Origin: Lysinibacillus pakistanensis
GTDB taxonomy: Bacteria > Bacillota > Bacilli > Bacillales_A > Planococcaceae
Reading direction: 5' to 3'
Assembly: GCA_001312325.1 (NCBI GenBank)
Contig: BBDJ01000017.1
Coordinates: 1 to 64,000, forward strand
Length of the DNA stretch: 64,000 nucleotides
Below, one piece after another: positions 29,870 to 41,763 of the stretch. How positions within the stretch are numbered: position 1 is the stretch's first letter; the number at the start of each line of letters is the position of its first letter. A program made the position numbers and the translations under genes. The notes under the pieces are model-generated. The model had not been told where the DNA came from. It made no database searches and saw nothing but the letters and a program-made list of their open reading frames with translations.

Positions 29870-31697
29870 ATGAAATCTTCCTTAAAACGTTATGTTATCG
29901 GTAAACCATTAAGATCCGACGCGTTAGGGGAACAAAAGCTAAGTAAAACAAAGGCACTTGCCATTTTATCATCGGATGCTTTGTCATCGGTGGCATATGG
30001 GCCTGAGCAAATATTAATTGTACTTATGACTATAAGTACAGTTGCCTTTTGGTATTCACTACCGATTGCTGCTGGAGTAATTGTGCTACTAACAGCACTC
30101 ATTTTTTTCGTATCGTCAGGTGATTTTTGCTTATCCGCATGGTGGAGGGGCATATGTTGTGTCTCGGGAAAATTTAGGCGTCAATGCTGGTCTTGTTGCA
30201 GGAGGGTCATTACTTGTTGATTACATTTTAACAGTTGCTGTTAGTGTATCAGCGGGGACCGATGCGATTACTTCAGCATTCCCAAGTCTGCATTCGTATA
30301 ATGTTATAATTGCTGTGTTTTTTTGTTATTTGTCTAACGATTTTAAACTTACGCGGTGTAACGGAATCAGCATCTGTTCTAGCATATCCGGTTTATTTGT
30401 TTGTAGTAGTGATGCTGGTGCTGATTGGAGTAGGGATTTACAACGTCATTACTGGTCAGGTTCCTGCAGAACTGCATCCAAAGGTTGGGACACCAGTAGC
30501 TGGAATTAGTTTATTTATATTATTAAAGGCATTTGCATCAGGAAGCTCTGCTTTGACTGGTGTTGAGGCTATTTCAAATGCCATACCTAATTTTAGAGAT
30601 CCGGCACCAAGAAATGCCTCAAAAACTTTATTAGCAATGGGGGCAATTTTAGCTGTACTATTTATAGGTATTGTCAGCCTAGCTTATTTTTATGGAGTTG
30701 CCCCAAATGCAAAAGCAACAGTAGTTTCACAAATTGCAGAGGCAAGCGTTGGTAGAAATATTTTTTTACTATATTGTTCAGGGAACGACGGCAATGATAC
30801 TAGTACTTGCTGCGAATACAGGATATTCAGCCTTTCCTTTACTCGCTGTTAATTTATCAAAGGATGGTTTTATTCCTCGAATTTTTCAAATTCGTGGAGA
30901 TCGCCTCGGCTATTCGAATGGTATTATGATGCTGGGCCTAGCAGCCATTGTATTAATCATTTTATTTGATGGGATGACAGAGCATTTAATTCCGCTCTAT
31001 GCGGTTGGGGTGTTTATTCCATTTACTTTGGCACAGGCAGGGATGATGCGAAAATGGTGGCGCGAAAAACCTAAAGGCTGGATACCTAAATTTACAATTA
31101 ACACAATCGGAGCAATTATCTCATTTGTTGTTGCTATGATGTTTTTTGTGACGAAATTACCTCAGGTATGGCCGGTGTTTATCTTTTTACCAATCATAAT
31201 TCTAATGTTCCATCGCATCAAGCATCATTATCAGGCAGTAGGTGAACAGCTTAGATTAGTGGATCAGGAGCTTCCGATTATTGAGGGAAATGTTTTCATT
31301 GTACCTGTGGCTGGGGTTACAAAGGTAGTGGAAAACACTTTACATTATGCACAGTCATTAAACGTAGATAAAATTATTGCCTTTTATGTAGCTTTTGATC
31401 AGGCTGATGCGAAGGCTTTTGAGGAGAAATGGAAAGCCTGGCAGCCAACTATACGGCTTGTAACATACTACTCTCCATATAGAAGTATTACCCAGCCGTT
31501 AATGAAGTTTATAGATAAGGTAGAACATCAATGTCTGAAAACAGGGCATCAAGTAACTGTTGTGATTCCACAGTTTTTACCGAAAAAAAGGATGGCATCA
31601 TATATTGCACAATCAATCGAGTCTATTAATTCGTGCTTCTCTGTTATTTCACAAAAATGTCGTCATTATGACAGTACCTTTTCATTTATCAAAATAA
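29870..31697 (+). CDS. kimA: Potassium importer KimA (YdaO family, frameshifted)
   Basis: About 608-aa APC-superfamily K+/H+ symporter with a C-terminal cytoplasmic domain. Opening KRYVIGKPLRSDALGEQKLS and SSDALSSVAYGPEQIL are characteristic, as is ALTGVEAISNAIPNF. Breaks at seven T near 30106, 30319 and 30763, and seven A near 31582; with six in each, the C-terminus reads WHHILHNQSSLLIRASLLFH to a stop at 31697, matching the KimA tail. The leader is unusually long (about 600 bases) because the repeat is inserted after the c-di-AMP riboswitch. Confidence 0.92.
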
Positions 31698-31899
31698 TGA
31701 CTAGCAAGGTTGAAAATTGTCTGATATAATCAGTACGTTGATTGTAAAACACGAACGTTTACAATTAAAAATTAATAGAATACCAGTAAATTCCGAAAAA
31801 TCAAACTTTATTCAAGGTGCCATATAAGCGCATACCGAATGAAGTGTGGATTGAAAAACGGAATAGCCATAAGGAAGTTTTTACAGTTTCATACCGTTT

Positions 31900-31971
31900 C
31901 ACTCATATAATAGCGAGAATAGGGCTCGCGAGTTTCTACCGATTTACCGTAAATAAATCGACTATGGGTAG
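31900..31971 (+). ncRNA. Guanine (purine) riboswitch aptamer
   Basis: ACTCATATAATAGCG, GTTTCTACCG and CGACTATGGGT are in the canonical order with paired P2 (GCGAG/CTCGC) and P3 (GATTTA/TAAATC) stems. The base before TATGGGT (in GACTATG) is the specificity C of guanine/hypoxanthine rather than adenine riboswitches. It precedes xpt-pbuX, as in Bacillus. Confidence 0.94.
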
Positions 31972-32030
31972 CAATGCTTTAGGAAACCTCATACAAGGTA
32001 ATGATGTTTTCTATTCGTTTCGACGTTTTA

Positions 32031-32088
32031 CGCTGAATGCTTTGCTCCACTCGTAGATGAATGGAATCAAGGTATTCAGCGTTTTTTT
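32031..32088 (+). terminator. Expression-platform terminator of guanine riboswitch
   Basis: Long hairpin with CGCTGAAT/ATTCAGCG outer arms and seven T. Repeat copy C starts at the very end of this T tract. Confidence 0.88.
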
Positions 32089-32387
32089 ATCTTCATTCAG
32101 CAAATGTTTTTTTGTATCGAAAGCATAGCGGCAGATGTTTTTTTGCTCGTAAGTGTAGCGGCAGCGGCAGATATAGAAGACTCCCACCTCACAGGTGAAA
32201 AGATTAATGCGGTTTTGGTTCCTTTCAGTGGTTGTCCAAACACATACTGAATGAAGATAAAGCCTCCGACGGATGTCACGGATTTTCAAAGGAATGAATT
32301 GTGTAGGCACAATTCAAAATCCGGACGCATTGTTTATCTGTGCGAAAGCGAAGCGACAGCAACAATTACGCCAAGGCGAAATTGATC
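32089..32387 (+). repeat. Dispersed structured repeat, copy C (in xpt leader)
   Basis: Starts TATCTTCATTCAG at the end of the riboswitch terminator's T tract; contains CCCACCT/AGGTG, ACTGAATGAAGATAAAGCCT, GATGTCACGGATTTTCAAAG, GAATTGTG/CACAATTC, AAAATCCGGACGC and the ACGCCAAGGCGAAATTGATC end. Near its 5' end it has two short units related to the 28-base units of copy B, and one more at its 3' end (GCGAAAGCGAAGCGACAGC). Confidence 0.85.
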
Positions 32388-32443
32388 ACTTGGAATGAGC
32401 GTTTTTAGATTTTCCTATAATGGGTGTTATTAGCTCATAATAA

Positions 32444-33061
<618 letters not shown>

Positions 33062-33062
<1 letters not shown>

Positions 33063-34361
33063 TGAGTACCTTCAAGTCGACAACGCTAGCGATTCAACAT
33101 TTACTTGCGATGTATGCTGGAGCCATCTTAGTACCACTCATTATCGGTGGGGCTATCGGCTTTAATTCAGCACAAATGACATATTTAGTGGCGATTGACA
33201 TTATGATGTGTGGGATCGCAACGCTATTACAAGTGTATTCAGGTAAGTTTATCGGTATTGGCTTACCAGTAGTGCTAGGCTGTACGTTTACTGCGGTTAG
33301 TCCAATTATTGCGATCGGGACAAATCCTGAGCAGGGGATTACAGATATTTACGGTTCTATTATTGCTTCAGGAGTCATTGTTGTTATTATTGCTGGCTTT
33401 TTCGGCAAGCTAGTAAAGTTCTTCCCACCGGTTGTGACAGGTTCTGTAGTATCAATTATTGGTATTTCTTTATTACCAGTAGCATTGAACAATATGGCAG
33501 GCGGACAAGGGGCAGAGGATTTTGCATCAGGCGCTAATGTCGCTTTAGCATTCATTACATTAGTTATTATTCTAGTGGTTTATCGTTTCTCTACAGGCTT
33601 TGTGCGTGCAATTTCTATTTTAATCGGTCTAGTTGCTGGGACAATCCTAGGAGCGATTATGGGAATGGTCGACTTTAGTCCAGTTTCAGACGCAGATGTG
33701 TTACACATGGTTCAACCTTTCTACTTCGGTATGCCAACATTTAATGCATCCGCAATTGTCACTATGACACTTGTTGCGATGGTTTCTCTAGTAGAATCAT
33801 CAGGTGTTTATTTTGCACTAAGCGATATTTGTAATAAAAAAATTAGATTCAAAGGATTTAGCACGCGGCTATCGCTCAGAAGGGCTTGCCTCTGTGATCG
33901 GAGGTATCTTCAATGCCTTCCCTTATACGACTTTTTCACAAAACGTGGGATTAACGCGTATGTCTGGTGTAAAAGACCGAAAAGTCATTTATATCACAGG
34001 TGGCCTACTTGTAGCACTTGGCTTCCTACCAAAAATCGCAGCATTAACAACGATTATTCCAACACCAGTACTTGGTGCGGCAATGCTTGCAATGTTCGGT
34101 ATGGTAATAACTCAAGGTATGGGTATGCTTGTACCAGTTATGAACGAGTCAGCAGAAAATGCGATGATTGCTGCGATTGCAGTAAGCCTTGGTGTCGGTG
34201 TATCAGTTGTTCCAGGAATTTTTGATGCACTACCAGCAAAAGTCTCAATCTTAACGTCAAATGGTATCGTTTGTGGTTCCGTAACAGCGATTATCCTTAA
34301 TATTTTATTCAACATGATTGGGCCAAAGCATAAGAAAGACCCAATGCATGGAGAGATATAA
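33062..34361 (+). CDS. pbuX: Xanthine permease (frameshifted)
   Basis: About 433-aa NCS2/NAT-family uracil-xanthine permease, 14 TM. Motifs QHLLAMYAGAILVPLIIGGA, ALVESSG-type (MVSLVESSGVYFALSDIC) and the substrate-site region NAFPYTTFSQNVGLTRMSGV. Break at seven A near 33837; six gives CNKKLDSKDLARGYRSEGLA. Second gene of the xpt-pbuX operon. Imports xanthine for Xpt. Confidence 0.94.
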
Positions 34362-34370
34362 CCTTAATAT

Positions 34371-34416
34371 AAAATACCGCCTGCTTCTAGATATTACTTA
34401 AGCAGGCGGTATTTTT
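34371..34416 (+). terminator. Terminator after pbuX
   Basis: Arms AATACCGCCTGCTT/AAGCAGGCGGTATT with T tract; A-rich on the other side, so it may also serve the converging fragment. Confidence 0.9.
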
Positions 34417-34423
34417 ATATTAT

Positions 34424-34753
34424 TTATTCAGAAACATTATTAGCATCACTTAAAGACAATGCTTTAGTTTCTTGAGCCCAAGCAATCGACACTAGAGTAC
34501 CGAGAGCATTGTATTTTGTAGCCATACTCATTGGAAACAGGAACGTACTAGCAAAAGCCTCATCTGAGGGAACGAATATCTGTTGGGAAATTTTCCGCTG
34601 GGAATATACCTCATAGCAGATAAAATTAATGGAACAAATGATCATAAGAACGATTAGATTACTTGGTAATACGGAAAAGGGAATCCAATGAACTTTTAGT
34701 CCATGTAGATGTTTGAAATAAAATGAATCGGGAATTGCTAAGTAAACGATATG
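34424..34753 (-). pseudogene. Fragment of an unrecognised membrane-type protein
   Basis: An open frame of about 109 codons preceded by a stop, with no ATG until 34645 (73 codons left). It reads HWIPFSVLPSNLIVLMIICS (one hydrophobic segment) then SDEAFASTFLFPMSMATKYN and a polar tail. No RBS precedes the internal ATG. It could be the C-terminal remnant of a larger gene or a small membrane protein. Family not recognised. Confidence 0.35.
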
Positions 34754-34832
34754 CTAGTTTTTTTATAGAATGTAACTACTTATTTAAACATATATAGAGT
34801 ATATCCATTACTTTTTGAAAGGTCTCTGACAA

Positions 34833-35355
34833 ATGCAAAGTATAGTTCTGATTTTAATACTTCAATTGGTTTATGTGCCTTTTCTAACATTACGAACAAT
34901 ATTTTTGGTAAAAAAAATATTACTTTTCTTGCTGCTTTATTCGGTATGATGGAGATGTTAGTGTATGTATTTGGCCTTTCACTAGTTTTTAGTGGAAAAC
35001 AAAGTATGTTAGCCATGGTCGTTTATGCCATTGGTTTCGGTCTAGGTATTTTTTTAGGTGCAAAAATCGAACGAAACTAGCGATTGGCTACGTTTATACG
35101 ACTATCAATACTCAGAATAAAAACGATGAGCTCATAAATTACCTGCGGAATGAAGGCTTTGCTGTAACCATCTATGTTGGTGAAGGACGAGATAGTAATC
35201 GCTATAAATATGAAATATTAACAAAGAGAAATCGCGAGGTGGAGCTCTTTCAAATCGTGGAGCAATTTGAACCAAATGCGTTTATTATTTCATATGAGCC
35301 TAAGTCATTTAAAGGTGGATTTTTGCTAAATCGAATGAAGGTAAAGCAAAAATGA
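34833..35355 (+). CDS. UPF0316 (DUF2179/YebE-like) membrane protein (frameshifted)
   Basis: About 174 aa: three N-terminal hydrophobic segments (IVLILILQLVYVPFLTL, GMMEMLVYVFGLSLVF, VVYAIGFGLGIFLGAKIE), followed by a cytoplasmic domain (LRNEGFAVTIYVGEGRDSNR; ANAFIISYEPKSFKGG-like end). The frame stops at ERN near 35080 because an A is lacking; one added A gives KIERKLAIGYVYTTINTQNK through to 35355. Function of the family is not established. Confidence 0.8.
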
Positions 35356-35370
35356 TGGAATTTACAACAA

Positions 35371-35406
35371 AATAGACCTCTGCTTTTCAGGCAGAGGTCT
35401 ATTTTT
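35371..35406. terminator. Bidirectional terminator
   Basis: Perfect arms AATAGACCTCTGC/GCAGAGGTCTATT with T tract; lies between converging UPF0316 and DUF2252 genes. Confidence 0.92.
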
Positions 35407-36701
35407 AACTTTTATGATACTTCCTGTTAACCCATTCTTTAAATAATTCAAAATCAGTATAAACGACTTCCTTGTAACGCATTGCTTGTAAAATACTACT
35501 TTCCACAAATACACGGCGCTCTTGTCCAATGGCATTTAAAATTTCCTCTTCACTATGGTAGGTGAAAACCTGTGAGTAATCAACATCGGCACGGGCATGA
35601 ATTTTAGCGGCAATTTGGCCCATAGTTGCAGCAGTTGTAAAATAATCCTCTAAATCCCGATAGTTTTTCGGCTTTACCTTTTTCTTATAAGGAGAGCGCT
35701 CTCGAATGTAGTATTCTTGACCATCCATTGTAACATAATCAAGATGTGGGTCCTCTAGATGATGCATTGCTTTTTGAGTGCTGACTACACGGGCCCCTTG
35801 ATGCTTATAATTCTCCCAAAAAAACCTCATTATATGGCAAAAAGTAAGCTGGAATGGCTGTGCGAACCTCCTTCATTTCAAGCACTAAATCATCTACTCC
35901 TAACGCATCTGTTTGACCCTCAACTAAAATATAATAACGTTTCAGACCTATAGATGCTGTTCCCGAGCCGTATTTGATGGCAATATCTTTAATTTTATAG
36001 CTCGGTAATACAGTGGTAATAGCAGCATATTCCTCAGCAGAGACGGGCTGTACTTCATCATTCCATTGGAAAACACGCTGATCAGCATCGTTAATATATG
36101 TTATATCCTGTAAAAAATGTGAACGTTGCCGTTTTTCCAGCTTTTTCAGCACTCGTTTAATCGGCCCCTTTGTATTATGTTTAGTGAATGTTAGTGTCAG
36201 TGGATCGTCCTGCTTACGTTGGAATCGTTTTAATTGATGAATATAACTATGTAAAAAATGATGAATAGCTGTTTCCTGGGCAGCCTGATGTAAGCCCTGC
36301 TCCTCAAGATAAAGTGCAATACTAACACTCATGCGAATAATATCATAGAGGTAAGAGCCAACATAGCCTTCATCGAAATCATTAACATCAAACACAATGT
36401 CGCCTGTTTCATTTTGAAAGGCGCCAAAGTTGTCCATATGCATATCACCCTGTATCCATGCAGGTTTAACATCAGAGGTATGGAAGATAGAGGGGGATTT
36501 TGTCACATCAAAATAAAATAAGTAGGCACTTCCGCGGAAGAAGCGGAAGGGACTTTCTAGCATCGTATCATACTTTTCTTTTCGTTGCTTTTCGCTTAAT
36601 TTCATTCTCTGTACATCAAACTCTTCAAAAATAGTAGTTAGCAAAGATTTTCTTAAATGTAAGCGTGTATTCTTTACACGCTCTAATAGTGCATGTTCCA
36701 T
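35405..36701 (-). CDS. DUF2252 family protein (frameshifted)
   Basis: About 432 aa. The motifs RFFRGSAYLFYFD, IQGDMHMDNFGAF and FDVNDFDEGYVGSYLYDIIR are the DUF2252 hallmark, with an aminoglycoside-phosphotransferase/kinase-like HxDxHxxN pattern, followed by GSGTASIGLKRYYILVEG. Break at seven T (coding strand) near 35816; six gives YNEVFWENYKHQGARVV. ATG 36701 has AAAAGGGAT at good spacing; an ATG six codons upstream has none. Monocistronic. Biochemical role not established. Confidence 0.88.
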
Positions 36702-36931
36702 ATTTATATCCCTTTTCATTTATTTACAACTATATACTGAGAATAAAGGAATAAGTTTCGATTGTTAAGTAGAAGAATGAAGTTTTTTTAAGTGTACCTA
36801 TTATTAAGAATTTTATCGAGCGGACTCGATAAAAAAATTGAGCGTATTCTTGTACAAAGACGTATTTGATAACATGTTCATTTTAAAATTTTCATACTAT
36901 ATTTACATGCTAAGTCCCGGAGGGGGGTTGT

Positions 36932-37505
36932 ATGTATTTTTTTTACGAAAGGCCTGGTTATCCTTATAGGAAGTACTGCTGTATCGTTAGGAATTAATTT
37001 ATTCTTAACGCCCTATCAAATTTTAGATGGGGGCGTTGTAGGAATAGCACTTATTTTATACTATTTGTACAAGTTAAAAATCGGATTAATGATTATCATC
37101 ATTAGTATTCCGATTTTTATAATAGCTTGGTATAAATATAGAGCGTATTTTTACAATAGTATACATGGATTAATTGCCTCTTCACTTATTATCGATTTAT
37201 TGAAGCCTGTTCGCAATCTTATTCAAATAGAAGCCATCTATAGTGCCATATTAGGTGGGATTCTTATGGGGTTTGGGATAGGTTTAATGCTTAGATTTCA
37301 GACAAGCACTGGCGGTACAGATTTAATTGCGCAGTTCATATGCGATAAAACTGGCATTAATGTAGGGATTCTTATATTTATGATTGATTCCATTGTTATC
37401 GTTGTAGGAGGGTTCCTTTTATCCTCTAGTACACTGATGCTGTCCATTATCACAGTATTTGTTGTCGGCATTACTACCAGCTTAATGACTAGTCAGCCAA
37501 AATAA
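36932..37505 (+). CDS. YitT-family membrane protein (frameshifted)
   Basis: About 190-aa protein with five or six hydrophobic segments. Motifs LGINLFLTPYQILDGGVVGIA and TSTGGTDLIAQFI are the YitT/DUF161 signature. It lacks the C-terminal DUF2179 domain of full-length members. Break at eight T near 36937; seven gives MYFFTKGLVILIGSTAVSLG. RBS GGAGGGGGG. Function unknown. Confidence 0.82.
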
Positions 37506-37540
37506 AAAAATAGCTTCAGTAAGACTGAAACTATTTTAAA
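37505..37540. terminator. Bidirectional terminator
   Basis: AAATAGCTTCAGT/ACTGAAACTATTT hairpin with A/T flanks, between converging YitT-like and EamA genes. Confidence 0.8.
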
Positions 37541-37544
37541 GTTC

Positions 37545-38428
37545 TCAGCGAGAGCTTTTCATCATTCTTTTTTTTGGATGAGCGGGTTTGACCTCCGCAA
37601 TTAATATAGCAAGCAAAATTAGTATCGCACCTACAACCATGCGACCTGTTAATACCTCATGTAAAAATATGACTGACAATACCATACCGAAAAAGGATTC
37701 TGTCGACAAGATAATTGCAGCCTTTGTAGCAGAAGTGTATTGATTCGCCACATTTTGAAATAGATAGGCAAGGGTAGTTGAAAAAAATAGCTAAGTATAT
37801 AATGGAATAAATAGCTTCTTTTTCAAGTGTAGTAGGGATGTCACCTTGACTGGCTACAACCAGAATACCTAATACTGATGCTGTGATAAATTGAATAATT
37901 GTCAGGGCAATGGCATCTTCCTTTTGGACAAAGAGGTTTGTACAGAAAATATCAAAGGCAAATGCAACGGCACATGCTAAGGAAAGTGCGTCTCCTATAT
38001 TCATTGTCAATGAGCCCTGTAGTGATAAAAAACCGATTCCAACAATAGCCATAATTGAACCAATAATTTCATAGCCATCTATACGACGTTTGTAAACGGC
38101 ATATGCGATTAATGGAACAACAATAACATTGACTGCTGTTAAAAAGGCATTTTTAGATGGGGTTGTATATTGTAAACCAACAGTCTGAAGTGCAAAGGCA
38201 ATGTACAATATGGTGCCTAATATAATCCCTTTCCAAATTACTGATTTTGAAGCTTTTTTTTAATCTGTAGCCAAATATTGTTGTTAGTATAATGGCAGCT
38301 AATATAAATCTCCCTGCCATTACTTGATAAGCTGTTAAATATTCTAAAGCGATAGCTGTTATAACAAATCCGCTACCCCAAACGATAGCTGTAACTAAAA
38401 GCATACCGTCAGCCATATATTGTTTCAT
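37545..38428 (-). CDS. EamA/DMT-family transporter (frameshifted)
   Basis: About 294 aa with ten TM segments in two EamA repeats. N-terminal ITAIVWGSGFVITAIALEYL and second repeat SATKAAIILSTESFFGMVLS are typical of the drug/metabolite transporter superfamily. Breaks at a long T run near 38262 and seven A near 37783. RBS GAGGAAGAA. Substrate unknown. Confidence 0.85.
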
Positions 38429-38534
38429 CTTTCTTCCTCCTAACTTTACTAGAATAGCATGAGAGGGAGAAAATTATTTTGATTTTAATTCTAAATTTTC
38501 AGGCGTTTCTTTGTACTTATTCCAAAGCTGCTAA

Positions 38535-39704
38535 TTAATCATTCATTTTGCTATGTAATAAGTACAATTTAACGGCTGCTGCCAGACGTTCATAGAAAAC
38601 ATACTCATTCTCCATAGGTGCTAATAGCTGACGAATTTGCCATTCGATAGCGAATAGTGTTTGGGTGGCAAAAATGAGCAACCGCCACTTCTTTGATATT
38701 CCCTTTTTTTCTAATATAGGTAATGGCGGTTTTAATTAAATCCGGATCAGCCTTTTCCTCAAGTATGGGGCCAAGATAGCTATTCACATAGTCCATAGCA
38801 AATTTAGCGTCCTTACGGTGTAATTCAATTAACAAACTGTCTGATGCAAGGGTTTGGTACTGACGATGAGGAATTGCTTCGATTTCAGCCATGATGCGTG
38901 CGTAGTAAGCCTCACGAACAGCAATGGCTAGTTCCTGTTGAGCTACATGACAACTGCTATAGCCAAAGGTCAATGATTTAGTTGAAATGGCATACATCCC
39001 TAACCATTCATTTAGAAATTTTTCAAATTGAAACTGCTCAGATGAATGAGTAAATAAAATAAAGAGACTCTGTTTATAAGAGCAAATCATTCCAGATTTC
39101 ATTAGGGGCTCTAATTGAAATAGGGGTTGCATCCATTGATTATCAACATAATCTTTTACTTGAATATTGGCGACAAATACATATTTATCAAAGGGTTTAT
39201 TGATTTGCTGTAAGAAGGATTTGATTTGTTCATCGGGGATATCCTCCTCGATAAGACGTCTCATCATCGTCTCTAAAAAAAATAAATAATCCTGTGTTTT
39301 TGCATAGGCCATCGTCTCTAAAATGATTTTTCGAAAAATTCATCTCCCCCAAATCGTAATATTGGGAAATTGTTTTTATCTGCATACATTAAAACTTCCT
39401 CTGGTAAATCTTCATAGATTACAGGCTTATAAGCTAAAGCACTTGCCCCGAGCTCAATAAGATTTTTCACTGCATTCAATAAATATTCGGGCTGTTGCTT
39501 AGCAAATAATAAGCTGCTTAACACAACACTATTTGGTGTAAAAATCGTGTCACGCACAGTTTGAATATCAGGTGAAAATTCAAAGTCTAGAATTTCAACA
39601 TTTTGAACTGATTTATGTAATCCATTGCGACCAGCAACGACTGTAAAATCTTTTGTAATAGGTAGTTGTAAAAAGTTCTCCACGTTCATAAGGATATCAA
39701 GCAA
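38535..39704 (-). CDS. PucR-family transcriptional regulator (frameshifted)
   Basis: About 390 aa: N-terminal PucR ligand-binding domain (LQLPITKDFTVVAGRNGLHK), GGDEF-like middle (ISTKSLTFGYSSCHVAQQEL) and C-terminal HTH (VAHFCHPNTIRYRM). Breaks near 39340 and near 38650; after repair the end reads FYERLAAAVKLYLLHSKMND. The start is either TTG 39704 or ATG 39686; neither has an ideal RBS. Transcribed away from the amidase pair in the same direction, so it may control it. Members commonly regulate purine or nitrogen-compound catabolism. Confidence 0.82.
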
Positions 39705-39847
39705 CCTTTCTTAAGATTGAGCTTCTACTACTTATTATAAAAGTAATTGTCAATAAAATTCTATTAGTATTGATGAATCAGAGATTTCAACGAAAAAAAA
39801 TCTGCTGACGATTACAATCAGCAGATTTCTATTGAAATATTTAATGC

Positions 39848-41264
39848 TTAAAGGTTTGCAAAAATATTAGGCTTTCTATTTTTCAGTGGATTTGTTTGCT
39901 CAATTGCATAGCCAACATTCAGAATAAGACCTTCTTTAAAGGCAGGTCCTATGATTTGTAGGCCTACTGGTAAATTGTCTTTAAAGCCACAAGGGACGGA
40001 AAGCAGGTAATCCTGTTAAGTTGCTTGGGCCTGTAAAACGAATGATATTGTCAATTAAATCAACCTTTTCACCATTTAAAGTGGCAAAATTATCACCGAT
40101 AGTACTAGCCACTACAGGCAATGTAGGTGATATTAATACATCTACCTGATTAAATATTTGTGAAAACTCTTGTTTAATTTGTCGACGCACTTGCTGAGCC
40201 TGCAAGTAATCCACTGCAGATGGTAATTCACCTAGCTCAAATAACAGACGGATATCATCACCAAAATCCTGTGGTCTGCTTTGTAAATCTGAATGATGGA
40301 TAGCTGCAGCCTCTGAAAGGGAAGTAACCAGCTCAGCCCATTCAGCATATTGCAGGGAAGGGATACGAACAGTTTCAACTTTTGCACCCTGATCCACTAA
40401 GCTTTGGATACTTGCTCGCACAGCCTTTTCTACATCTGAATCAACGCGATTAAAGAAATAATCTTCGTTGATGCCAATAACTAAACCTTTTACATCGCCT
40501 GTGATTTGCTGGCTGTAATTCTCAGTTTTGACATCTACACAAGTAGGGTCTCTATGGTCAAAACCGGCGATAATTTCTAGCATACCTGCCGCATCTTTGA
40601 CTGTCTTAGTCATAGGTCCAATATGATCTAAGCTCCAGGCAAGCGGGTAGCAGCCATACTTACTTACACGTCCATGGGTAGGCTTTAAGCCAACAATTCC
40701 ACAGGCTGATGAAGGAATTCGAATCGAGCCAGCAGTATCAGTACCTAATGAGGCAACACTAGCTCCTGCTGCTACTGCTGCACCAGAGCCACCACTAGAG
40801 CCTCCTGGAATCTTCTCTAAGTTCCAAGGGTTGCGAACTGGTCCATAATGGGGGTTATTATTAGTAATCCCCCAAGCATATTCATGCATGCTTAATTTTC
40901 CTGTGAAAATAACACCAGCATCACGAAGCTTTTCTACGACAGTCGCGTCATAGCCAGATACGAAATCTTTATGAATCTTGGAAGACATCGTTGTAATTTT
41001 ATCTTTAAAATACAGATTATCTTTTAAAGCCATTGGAATCCCGTGGTACATTCCACGGTACTGTCCGTTTAAAATCTCTTTTTCTACAATTTGTGCCTGT
41101 GCTAAGGCCTCTTCACGGTAAAATGCCATATATGCGTTAATCTTTGGCTGACTTTCTTCTGCAAAATCTAAGATTGATTTCGTCAATTCCACGGGAGAAA
41201 GTTTTTTAGCCTCCAGTAAAGGTGCCAGCTCTTCAACAGATTTTAAATGTAAATCAGTTGTCAA
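39848..41264 (-). CDS. Amidase signature family hydrolase (frameshifted at end)
   Basis: About 472 aa. The Ser-cisSer-Lys triad is visible: Lys in [11 protein letters not shown], cis-Ser in [14 protein letters not shown] and nucleophile in [19 protein letters not shown] start at 41264 follows GGAGGTGAT at ideal spacing. A shift near 39990 restores [20 protein letters not shown] and a stop at 39848. The upstream 61-codon gene overlaps the start by 11 bases. Such pairs act on allophanate-, carbamoyl- or nitrile-derived amides, but the substrate here cannot be told. Confidence 0.88.
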
Positions 41265-41439
41265 TATGATCACCTCCAGGAAGATTACGGATAGCAATAT
41301 CAGCGTCATCGATAGCGATTCCTTCTAAATTACCTCGAAGCGACTGCATGCCTTCCCACCGTGTTTTTAATTGTTCAAGGTGTTCAGATTTTGGTGTAAT
41401 TCCTTTGTTCTCCAATATTTGTTGAATAGACAAGCTCAT
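41254..41439 (-). CDS. Small protein preceding amidase (AtzG-like position)
   Basis: 61 aa, MSLSIQQILENKGITPKSEH...[17 protein letters not shown], mostly helical and soluble. RBS GGGAGGATCC. Its 3' end contains the amidase RBS and overlaps its start, so the two are translationally coupled. In position and size it resembles AtzG-type (DUF4089) partners that stabilise amidases; sequence similarity to that family is not convincing by eye. Confidence 0.65.
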   Translation of the reverse strand: MSLSIQQILENKGITPKSEHLEQLKTRWEGMQSLRGNLEGIAIDDADIAIRNLPGGDHIDN

Positions 41440-41763
41440 TAACAGGATCCTCCCTTGGAAAAAAAAGTTTTTATCTAAATAGGTTTCCCTACTAAGAACA
41501 AATTTTTATAAAAGTTAATAAAATACTATTATTACAAGCATACACTAATTATGAAATATATCAAAATTATATTTGAATAGTTTGTATATTGCGAAAAATG
41601 TACTATGGTTAAAAATAATTAAAAAAAGCTTACTTTTAAGAGAGCAATGAGTTTGTTTGATAGAAATCTAGTGCTTGGGCTACCTCTTTTTACATCCTGT
41701 TCACAGTACATTTACAATAAAGGGGTACAATAGATCATAATAACCAATTTAAGAGGTGCAAGA
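41440..41763. other. Intergenic stretch between divergent amidase and EAL genes
   Basis: About 320 AT-rich bases that must hold both promoters. No ORF, riboswitch or convincing palindrome was seen. Confidence 0.5.

Noticed and set aside
29643..29873. Open frame of 76 codons over repeat copy B (and a 71-codon frame on the other strand)
   Set aside because: The repeated hairpin units are open in several frames; no RBS, and the other repeat copies do not keep the frame.
9661..30770. Programmed ribosomal frameshifting at A7/T7 runs
   Set aside because: The same error occurs in dozens of unrelated genes, including regulators and metabolic enzymes, without stimulatory structures; sequencing error is far simpler.
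31817..32056. 79-codon frame upstream of xpt
   Set aside because: It covers the guanine riboswitch and its terminator, which fully explain the sequence constraint.
35759..35953. Plus-strand frame inside the DUF2252 gene
   Set aside because: Shadow of a strongly supported coding frame; no RBS or family features.
41254..41309. Longer amidase start at 41309
   Set aside because: It would add 15 hydrophobic residues lacking an RBS; TTG 41264 has GGAGGTGAT at ideal spacing.
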